10,534 bases of DNA from positions 1-10,534 of the forward strand of contig JBMNNU010000105.1 of NCBI GenBank assembly GCA_050942695.1. Reading direction: 5' to 3'. Every line of letters starts with the position of its first letter. Position 1 is the first letter of the stretch. The notes under the pieces were generated by a model. The model was not told the DNA's origin, made no database searches, and saw only the letters and a program-made list of their open reading frames with translations. Positions 1 through 5,228 of the stretch are shown piece by piece. The position numbers and the translations under genes are program-made. This DNA comes from JBMNNU01 sp050942695 (GTDB lineage: Bacteria > Chloroflexota > UBA6077).

Positions 1-354
1 CGAGAAGATGCCCCCGAGCTATTTACTATCTTAGATAGACTTATTCCTGCGTTTGGTATAGCACTTCCGCGCCTTATCTTGACAGACGAATTAGCCATAT
101 CTCCATGCACAGTCGGAGGTAATCCGCCAACTATTATACTTCCTTTAAAACTGGTGCGTGAACTTGGTGAACACCAGTTAGAAGCAATTCTAGCGCACGA
201 ACTAGCCCATGTTTCTCGTAAAGATGGCTTGTTACGCTGGCCATCTCTAATGCTCCGTGACCTTCAAGCCTACAACCCACTAGCCCATTGGCTTTTTAAT
301 CAAATTGTATTAGAGAGAGAGAGTTGGATGCGGACCTTCGAGCATCAGTGGTAA
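1..354 (+). CDS. BlaR1-like M56 membrane metallopeptidase, catalytic part (5' end outside window, frameshifted 3' end)
   Basis: Frame 1 is open from the left edge to TAA at 352-354; the true start lies outside the window. The translation carries the M56/M48 signature: a segment ending PTIILPLKL, then the zinc motif HELAH at 196-210 followed by VSRKD. Two His would bind zinc and the Glu would be catalytic, with the active site on the cytoplasmic face of the membrane. In BlaR1/MecR1 such a domain triggers loss of the BlaI/MecI repressor, and a BlaI homologue lies at 2505-2915, so a signalling role is likely (inference). The reading frame goes wrong at about 319-324. After LERE the frame gives SWMRTFEHQW, unlike the family, whereas the +2 frame continues with ELDADLRAS, which fits. 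The gene is AT-richer by eye than the genes downstream. Family call is confident; function in this broken form is uncertain. Confidence 0.8.
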   Translation, partial: REDAPELFTILDRLIPAFGIALPRLILTDELAISPCTVGGNPPTIILPLKLVRELGEHQLEAILAHELAHVSRKDGLLRWPSLMLRDLQAYNPLAHWLFNQIVLERESWMRTFEHQW

Positions 355-629
355 CCGGTCAACCGAGAGCCATAGCTAAGGCATTGGTGGATGTAGCACT
401 GTTAACGAAGGGTGTAAGCCTGCGCCCTGCACCAGGCGCCATGTCATTTCGCAAAAACTTTATTGGTAATACTAACGTCGTCGAGCATAGAATACATGCT
501 CTACTGGCGGGACCAATCGCTGTTTCTCGATTACGGTATTTTGGAGTTCTTCTCTTGCTAACGTATTTGCTACTTGTTCGAATATATATTCAGTTTCCTG
601 TGTTAGGACATATAGTAATTCTTGAATAA
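324..629 (+). pseudogene. C-terminal remainder of the M56 peptidase, displaced by a 2-base frameshift
   Basis: This frame continues the M56 protein after the slip in (AG)6 at 312-323. It reads LDADLRASVVTGQPRAIAKAL, the helix that normally follows the ERE motif in M56 peptidases (third zinc-ligand region, usually written ERE..CD..A). A hydrophobic stretch follows at about residues 70-90 of this frame (RYFGVLLLLTYLLLV), probably one membrane helix, then a short tail to TAA at 627-629. The TTG at 324 has no convincing ribosome site and is unlikely to be a real start; the segment belongs to the gene at 1-354. Removing one AG would fuse both parts into an uninterrupted protein. Either the gene is a recent pseudogene, it is phase-variable, or the base count is a sequencing or assembly error. 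Confidence 0.72.
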
Positions 630-740
630 AATGGCAAGATCCTTTGAAAAAACGGGAATTAGTTCGTATTTGAAAGATGGGCATCCTCGGTCAAAAGAAA
701 AATGACGACAAATCCTATGAAGATAGTCAGTTAGTGGAAC

Positions 741-770
741 TTGGTTGGGCTTAGCCATACTAGGTATGCT
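741..770 (+). promoter_or_regulatory. candidate promoter and dyad operator upstream of the peptide gene
   Basis: TTGGTT (741-746) and TATGCT (765-770) are 18 nt apart and resemble sigma-70 -35 and -10 boxes. A perfect dyad, CATAC-TAG-GTATG at 756-768, overlaps the -10 box and would be well placed for a repressor. BlaI/CopY-type repressors bind short TAC...GTA-like dyads at such positions, so the BlaI homologue at 2505 is the natural candidate. That link is inference; the dyad itself is seen directly. Confidence 0.35.
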
Positions 771-817
771 AAAAATATCGTATCGCTTTGGTGGGATATT
801 CTAATTGCTATTAAAGA

Positions 818-827
818 AAGGAGGTGA
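818..827 (+). promoter_or_regulatory. perfect 10-nt Shine-Dalgarno for the peptide gene
   Basis: AAGGAGGTGA is fully complementary to the 3' end of bacterial 16S rRNA and lies 6 nt before the GTG at 834. It is the strongest ribosome site I see in the window. It fixes the start of an otherwise easily missed 36-codon gene and implies high translation, as expected for a peptide precursor made in excess of its enzyme. Confidence 0.8.
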
Positions 828-833
828 AAAACA

Positions 834-944
834 GTGACACCAGTCAATCTCGATGTAGAACTTTGGACTGCGGATGAGAAGGATGAGCCTAGGAGCGTTG
901 TCGGACCACTCTGCTGTTGGTGGATTGAATGCTTCGGAGTGTAA
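834..944 (+). CDS. putative RiPP precursor peptide, 36 aa, Cys/Trp-rich C-terminus
   Basis: GTG start at 834 (set by the perfect SD at 818-827), TAA at 942-944, 36 residues. The N-terminal half is acidic (D7, E9, D14, E15, D17, E18), typical of a leader recognised by a maturase. The C-terminus reads G24-P-L-C27-C28-W29-W30-I31-E32-C33-F34-G35-V36, a dense Cys/Trp block like the core of a modified peptide. The radical SAM/SPASM maturase gene starts 12 nt downstream, so the two are almost surely co-transcribed. Such enzymes make thioether (sactipeptide, ranthipeptide) or carbon-carbon crosslinks. Here Cys27, 28 and 33 could be thioether donors, or Trp29/30 crosslink sites; the sequence cannot tell which. 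There is no double-Gly export signal; cleavage near V23-G24-P25 is only a guess. I do not recognise the peptide as a named family. Confidence 0.72.
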   Translation: MTPVNLDVELWTADEKDEPRSVVGPLCCWWIECFGV

Positions 945-956
945 ACAGGTGATGTT

Positions 957-2333
957 ATGGCGATGCATCGATGTAAGTTTCTAGTCTTACACCGCCTGGT
1001 TGCGGGCGGGTGGATAGCGATCAATGGATTGTCGGGCGCTGTCGATCTTTTGGATGACTCAACGAAGGAGACCTTCGATCGACTTGCTTCTGGCAGTAAT
1101 GGGTCGTGCGATCCAGAACTATTGAAAACGATGCGTCGCCGGGGTTATCTGTTCGAAACTCGGGAGGAGGAGGAACGGCTGCTCCTATCCCAATGGGAGC
1201 GCTTCCAGAAGCGCATCCAGGAGCGGCCGTTCAGCTTCGCCCTCTGTCCAACCTACAACTGCAACCTGGCCTGCCGGTACTGTTTCGAAGGAAACGTAAC
1301 ATCAGGGTCCACATATGTTCTCGGCGCGGATGCCATCTCCGCCGCATTCGATGCAATCGATAAGGTGAGTGCCCAGCAACCTTCGCGCAAGCCGGAGGTA
1401 AGCCTCTTCGGCGGCGAGCCGCTGTTGCCAATCACTATGGAAGCCGTCAGTCAAACCCTCCGGGAGGCTGAATCGAGGGGAATGGGGGTTGGAGTGGTGA
1501 CCAACGGAGTCCACGTTGCCACCACATTTCGCGATCTCATCACCGAGTACCGCCACATCTTCAGCCATTGCCAGATTACCGTAGACGGACCCCAGCCGAT
1601 CCACGATGCACGGCGCATCTTCCGCTCCGGGAAGGGCAGCTACGAGGCTACCATGCAGGGGGTCGATCTGCTAGTAAAGCTAGGGTTACGAGTTAACCTG
1701 AGGGTGAACATCGATTCCCACAACGTTCGCCACCTTCCTGAACTGGCGGACATCATTATCAATAACGGCTGGGCCGAGCATAAGAACCTCCGCTGTTCCC
1801 TGGCGCCGGTGGCCGACCACCCCGGCACTAGTAAATACCCGTACAAGCTGACCGAAGAGCAGTTGGTGCGGGAAGTTGCCGAGGTGATGGAGAGCAGCGA
1901 GAACGTCAGAAAGCTGTTCCGTATGGACCTCTTCCGCAGCGTACAGCATCTGAGCAGCGTGTTGGGTCTAACCAGCACAAAGGGACAGCCACTTTTCCAG
2001 TACTGTGAGTCCAACGGCCTCAACACCTACGTTTTCGGTGCCGACGGATACATCTACCCATGCTCCGAGATGCTGGACCAACCGGATCTGGCTATCGGCA
2101 CCTTCTACCCCTCCTTCGAGATCGACGAGGCCAAAGCCGCCCCATGGCGGAATCGAAATATTCTCACTATGCCCAAGTGCCGTGACTGCGAGGTCGCCAC
2201 CTTTTGCGGGGGAGGCTGCGCTTACCAGGCGCTAAAGCAAAATGGCAGCCCTATGGAGCCTGCCTGTTATGGAGCGGAGAAGGTAATAGAAGCCTTCCTG
2301 GACTGCTTCAGCCACCGGCTCATTCCCAGATAA
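957..2333 (+). CDS. radical SAM/SPASM peptide maturase
   Basis: 458 residues. Residues 1-85 look like the small recognition-type N-terminal domain seen in many peptide maturases (GWIAINGLSGAVDLLDD). The radical SAM cluster motif is C102-x3-C106-x2-C109 (CNLACRYC), which binds the [4Fe-4S] that cleaves S-adenosylmethionine to the 5'-deoxyadenosyl radical. The SAM-binding GGEP is at 152-155. The C-terminal SPASM domain is complete, with C350, C369 (GYIYPC), C408-x2-C411-x5-C417-x3-C421 and C437, enough for two auxiliary clusters. This layout is that of RiPP maturases such as AlbA, CteB and PqqE-type enzymes. The likely substrate is the 36-residue peptide just upstream. ATG 957 has AGGTGA 4 nt before it; ATG 963 is an equally good start at 10 nt spacing. 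Cytoplasmic. The exact crosslink chemistry cannot be read from sequence. Confidence 0.93.
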   Translation: MAMHRCKFLVLHRLVAGGWIAINGLSGAVDLLDDSTKETFDRLASGSNGSCDPELLKTMRRRGYLFETREEEERLLLSQWERFQKRIQERPFSFALCPTYNCNLACRYCFEGNVTSGSTYVLGADAISAAFDAIDKVSAQQPSRKPEVSLFGGEPLLPITMEAVSQTLREAESRGMGVGVVTNGVHVATTFRDLITEYRHIFSHCQITVDGPQPIHDARRIFRSGKGSYEATMQGVDLLVKLGLRVNLRVNIDSHNVRHLPELADIIINNGWAEHKNLRCSLAPVADHPGTSKYPYKLTEEQLVREVAEVMESSENVRKLFRMDLFRSVQHLSSVLGLTSTKGQPLFQYCESNGLNTYVFGADGYIYPCSEMLDQPDLAIGTFYPSFEIDEAKAAPWRNRNILTMPKCRDCEVATFCGGGCAYQALKQNGSPMEPACYGAEKVIEAFLDCFSHRLIPR

Positions 2334-2440
2334 GGGCAAGGGAATACGCTGTAGACACGCCGTTGCCTTCACCTAACTCGTAATTGCCCCCCCCGCGGAG
2401 AAGGAAAAGCTTTACTTTCCATCAATAGTTGGCTAGACTC

Positions 2441-2460
2441 CTGTTCGGAATTCGTAACAG
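2441..2460 (+). promoter_or_regulatory. candidate operator dyad upstream of the BlaI-like gene
   Basis: A 20-nt dyad, CTGTT-N2-GAATTC-N2-AACAG, lies 45 nt before the BlaI-like start and 108 nt after the maturase stop. Eight of ten positions per arm are symmetric. Autoregulation through such a dyad is usual for BlaI-type repressors, so this is a candidate self-binding site. It does not share an obvious core with the dyad at 756-768, which weakens the idea of one common repressor. Confidence 0.35.
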
Positions 2461-2504
2461 ATCGAATGCACAAAATAGTTGAAAATCGCTAGGAGGCGAC
2501 GAAG

Positions 2505-2915
2505 GTGGATAATCTCGAGAATCGGAAATCGATAGCAGCGGCGCTGTCGAAAGGGCTGGGGCCGTTGGAGATGGAGGTGCTGGACGTCATCTGGGAGATG
2601 GGAGAGGCGACCTCTCGAGAGATCTTCGAGAAGATGCGAGAGCGGAAGAAGCTAGGTCAGTCGACGGTGTTGACAGTGCTTCGGCGTTTGAGTGACCGAG
2701 GTATCCTGAAGAGGGATGCTGGAGGTGATGTATACAGGTACTCGCCGGTGGTGCCGCGGCATGAGCTTGGTGGCAAGATGGTAGACGACATAGTCAACCG
2801 CATCTTCCAGGGATCGGTGGAGCCGGTGATAGCGCACCTGATCAGCCGTTCAGATATCAAAGGCTTGGATGTCGAGAGACTCAAGCAACTGCAGGACGAG
2901 TTGAACAAAGAGTAG
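2505..2915 (+). CDS. BlaI/MecI/CopY-family transcriptional repressor
   Basis: 136 residues from GTG at 2505, with AGGAGG at 2491-2496, 8 nt upstream. It matches the BlaI family through its whole length. The N-terminal winged helix (about residues 18-82) has LGPLEMEVLDVIWEMGEAT, then STVLTVLRRLSDRGIL as recognition helix and wing entry, then VYRYSPVV. The C-terminal dimerisation half (about 85-136) includes IVNRIFQGS and VIAHLI, close to the region where BlaI/MecI are cut after induction (N98-R-I-F101 here). It is about 15 residues longer at the N-terminus than typical members. In the classical system a BlaR1-type M56 sensor removes this repressor. Here the M56 gene and repressor flank a peptide gene and a radical SAM maturase, so it probably represses that cassette and perhaps itself (inference). 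The gene is separated from the maturase by 171 nt and may have its own promoter. Confidence 0.93.
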   Translation: MDNLENRKSIAAALSKGLGPLEMEVLDVIWEMGEATSREIFEKMRERKKLGQSTVLTVLRRLSDRGILKRDAGGDVYRYSPVVPRHELGGKMVDDIVNRIFQGSVEPVIAHLISRSDIKGLDVERLKQLQDELNKE

Positions 2916-3331
2916 TATTGGAGCCGGTTCGGCGCTCGCCGCTTCTCATTAAGGCACGCCGATAATATTTGGTAGCGTTCGTCTTCCCATGGATCTTAAC
3001 GTTTTTGCGCTGTTGATGGTTTGGAGGCCTGAGCCATGTGGAAGGGGATGGTAGCTACGCTTTTAACGCTGGTTATCCTGATTCTTGCCCCTGATCCCGC
3101 CTTTTCTTGCAGACAAAGCCTGAGTTCCGCCAGGGATTTTAGGCCTTAGCGATGAAGATCCCTCAAATCGTCGGCGAACCTCTGGATGACGAACAGCACA
3201 ACCCTGTTAACGATGGAGCATCCCAAAGCACGCCAAGCGACTGATGGTATGGTGCAAGGCAGATAATTGGACCGTTTCGCTCGCACGGTACTTGCGCTAG
3301 CTTCTCAATCGATAGGTCTGGGTGAACAGGG
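2916..3331. other. 416-nt spacer between the BlaI-like and DUF2795 genes
   Basis: No conserved protein is visible. The one ORF with a ribosome site is at 3036-3149, listed separately. A further 30-codon frame at 3152-3244 has no ribosome site. No convincing terminator follows the BlaI-like stop; only a 4-5 bp stem (AGCCG-GTT-CGGCG family) lies near 2923-2935. The spacer may hold decayed sequence. Confidence 0.5.
3036..3149 (+). CDS. hypothetical 37-residue peptide with signal-sequence-like N-terminus
   Basis: ATG at 3036, TAG at 3147-3149, with GGAGG at 3023-3027 giving an 8-nt spacer. Residues 1-18 read MWKGMVATLLTLVILILA, a Lys followed by a hydrophobic helix. They are followed by PDPAFS-C25, so it resembles a Sec signal peptide with a possible cut after AFS, leaving a 13-residue tail beginning with Cys. 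It could be a tiny secreted or membrane peptide, or the first part of a longer secreted protein whose remainder has decayed; no in-frame continuation is visible after the stop. No family is recognised. Confidence 0.35.
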   Translation: MWKGMVATLLTLVILILAPDPAFSCRQSLSSARDFRP

Positions 3332-3535
3332 ATGCGTGAGGAAAAAAGAACTACTACATCGCCTGTAGATGTGGCGGAAGCGCTGGTAGGTGCGCCCTTT
3401 CCATGCTCTAAAGAGGAGTTACTGACACACGCTCGAACGTTTGGGGCAACCGAAGAGGCGCTGGACACACTGGAGGCCCTTCCTGACCGGGTGTATAAGG
3501 ATGCATCTGAGGTTATGGAGTGGGTTAGAGGCTAG
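3332..3535 (+). CDS. DUF2795 domain protein
   Basis: 67 residues from ATG at 3332 to TAG. After a short polar N-terminus (MREEKRTTTSP) the rest matches the DUF2795 pattern: VAEALVGAPFPCSKEELL, then ARTFGATEEALDTLEALPD, then YKDASEVMEWV. This small helical domain is widespread in Actinobacteria and Chloroflexota, often as a stand-alone protein of this size. Its molecular function is not known to me, so none is assigned. The ribosome site is weak (ACAGGG directly before the ATG). The gene ends 21 nt before the bidirectional terminator at 3557, facing the lipoprotein gene. Likely cytoplasmic: no signal peptide or membrane segment. Confidence 0.82.
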   Translation: MREEKRTTTSPVDVAEALVGAPFPCSKEELLTHARTFGATEEALDTLEALPDRVYKDASEVMEWVRG

Positions 3536-3556
3536 ATCCTGTCTATGAAGAAATAA

Positions 3557-3581
3557 GGGGGTGTCGAAAAAAGACACCCCC
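3557..3581. terminator. bidirectional hairpin terminator between convergent genes
   Basis: Perfect 9-bp stem GGGGGTGTC / GACACCCCC with the 7-nt loop GAAAAAA. It lies between the DUF2795 stop (3535, + strand) and the lipoprotein stop (3595, - strand). Read on the minus strand it is followed by the T-rich TTATTTCTTC, fitting an intrinsic terminator for the lipoprotein gene; on the plus strand the T-run is poor. Confidence 0.85.
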
Positions 3582-3594
3582 GATCGTATCGGAT

Positions 3595-4869
3595 TTACCT
3601 GACAGACCTTGCGATCTCCAACGCCTGATTTCGCGATAAGGTCGTCGCCAGGGTCAGCGATGTGTCTCCCCTGATCCAGTCGATTACCACCATGTTCTGC
3701 GTCTGATAGATCTCTGCTGTAACGCCGTCCAGGTCTGTAAACTCTGCACCTCGAAGGGCCGGAAGCTGAAGCTCGACCGGCTTCTCGATAAGGGCGGTCG
3801 TGATGTTTTCTGCTGTTTCACCGTAGAAGAAGACCACCACACTGTTACCGTTGTATGTGCCCATTCTCAGCATCTGTTGCGACATGTTCTCCGGAAGGGT
3901 TGTGGGTTGCAGGATCGGAAAGCCAGCGCTCGATTGGGCTTCTTGCAGGGTTGTTTCCTGGAAATTAGCGAATCTAGCTATGTCATCGGGTGTCGGAGTG
4001 ACAACAGTTGCGTTAGTCGGTGGGGTGAATGTGAACTCTGATTCGGTGATTTCGGTGGTTGCGTCGAACTGCAGGTATTCGATGTCTACAAGTACAGATC
4101 CGTCATCGCGGATGGCCTGAGCCTTTAGCGGCACCCTGGTCGTATCATCAAGCCACAATCTAGCAGAGCTGAGATGAGGTGTTTGCCTTTGTGGCCGGAT
4201 GGTAACAATAGTAGTCTTGGCCCCCGCAATTGTATCAGCGCCATCCACTGTGACAGTCGCCTGCCCGCTAAGGTCGGATAGGAAGGTTTGGGCTTCGAAC
4301 AGTTGCAGCAGCGGGAAGATTCGTTCTTGGGGCAGGTTTAGGAAAGTCATGAGTTGCGACCTAGATGTAATCTCGAATACCTGGTTCTGATCCGGATCGT
4401 AGAAGGTAAGAGTCTGGCCGTTGTAAACGAATGTTGAGCCGACGGGAACCCCGTTTGCGTTACTCCTGATGACCTCTAGCTTTATTCTGTTAGGTTTCCT
4501 GAACCACTGTCGCATCGTCATGCTGGTGGAATCCGGGTCCCCTGGTTTAGCCGTAACTGTTACAACACCTTGGAACCAGTCGATGTTGGCATATATGTCT
4601 GTCAACGCTCTGGTGATAGCTGGGGGTATCGGCTCCGGGGGCGTTGGAGTTGCAACCGGGGTCTGGACTCCAGCATCGGGTGTTGATGTTGCAACTGCCG
4701 TTGCTTGCTCGTCGGCTGGTGTTGGGGTCATCTCTTGATTCGATTGCACCGCAGCAATATCGCTTTGAGAAGTAGGCGATTCCTGAACACACCCTACCGT
4801 AAGGGTAATCAGCAGAGCGACGGCGGCAATCACCCCAACGTTCAAGGTGGTTAACCATCTCGTGGCCAT
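3595..4869 (-). CDS. LolA/RseB-like lipoprotein with C-terminal DUF4367-like region
   Basis: 424 residues. The N-terminus is a lipoprotein signal: W5 and R4, a hydrophobic run to about residue 25, then T-V-G-C27 as lipobox (Thr at -3 is not the usual Leu). Residues 28-82 are a disordered Thr/Pro/Ala linker (TPTPADEQ, ATPTPPEP). From about 85 to 290 the protein looks like the LolA/RseB half-barrel: YANIDWFQGVVTVTAK, RQWFRKPNRIKLEV, TFVYNGQTLTFYDP, later SARLWLDDTTRVPLKAQ and ITESEFTFTPP. From about 300 to the end (FPILQPTTLPENMSQQML, VVFFYG, VVIDWIRGDTSLTLATT) it resembles DUF4367, common in anti-sigma-linked lipoproteins. Likely anchored to the outer face of the membrane; substrate unknown. 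ATG 4869 is preceded by AAAGGAG at a long spacing of 13 nt. It is divergent from ftsH. Confidence 0.78.
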   Translation of the reverse strand: MATRWLTTLNVGVIAAVALLITLTVGCVQESPTSQSDIAAVQSNQEMTPTPADEQATAVATSTPDAGVQTPVATPTPPEPIPPAITRALTDIYANIDWFQGVVTVTAKPGDPDSTSMTMRQWFRKPNRIKLEVIRSNANGVPVGSTFVYNGQTLTFYDPDQNQVFEITSRSQLMTFLNLPQERIFPLLQLFEAQTFLSDLSGQATVTVDGADTIAGAKTTIVTIRPQRQTPHLSSARLWLDDTTRVPLKAQAIRDDGSVLVDIEYLQFDATTEITESEFTFTPPTNATVVTPTPDDIARFANFQETTLQEAQSSAGFPILQPTTLPENMSQQMLRMGTYNGNSVVVFFYGETAENITTALIEKPVELQLPALRGAEFTDLDGVTAEIYQTQNMVVIDWIRGDTSLTLATTLSRNQALEIARSVR

Positions 4870-5228
4870 TGCCTCTATTTGACTCCTTTGTATGATTGAG
4901 TTGATGACTTAGCAACTATTTCAAAATGTAGAGTTCTGTTTTTCGCGGGTTATCTGGATGCTGAATATGCACCCATCCAGAAGCGAGATGAAAGCAACAG
5001 ATGTGCCTTGTTGGGGAGCGCTGGGTGTTGAGTCCTCGGTAGATGGTACCGTTATTGCAAAGTAGGGGAGACCAGGCCGGTAAAACAGCCTGGATCCAAA
5101 TATCGTGGTTCGAAGGTGCAGGTCCATGTCGTCGCGGATCACTTCTGCCGTACAGGAGAAACCGTTGTGACTCTAGCAGCTCGAGACAATGCGGCGGCGT
5201 GCGTTGTATGCAGGAAAGGTAGGGAAGA
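4870..5228. other. 359-nt divergent spacer between lipoprotein gene and ftsH
   Basis: Both flanking genes start here, so their promoters should lie within it, but I see no convincing -35/-10 pair on either strand. Open frames on the minus strand (for example 4921-5142, GTG start) lack a ribosome site and any family resemblance. No RNA gene, strong hairpin or repeat is visible. Confidence 0.5.

Noticed and set aside
631..705. 24-codon ORF right after the M56 stop
   Set aside because: No ribosome site and no leader or core features; the nearby 834-944 gene is much better supported as the peptide gene.
2322..2345. ATTCCC...GGGAAT pairing around the maturase stop as a terminator
   Set aside because: Six-bp stem with a 12-nt loop and no T-run; too weak.
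2989..3054. 21-codon ORF overlapping the 3036 ORF
   Set aside because: No ribosome site, and it overlaps the better supported start at 3036.
3152..3244. 30-codon ORF (MKIPQIVGEPLDDEQ...)
   Set aside because: No Shine-Dalgarno and no recognisable family; it may be the remnant of a decayed gene but cannot be supported.
4921..5142. 73-codon minus-strand ORF upstream of the lipoprotein gene
   Set aside because: GTG start without ribosome site, no family resemblance, and several overlapping frames in the same stretch are equally open.
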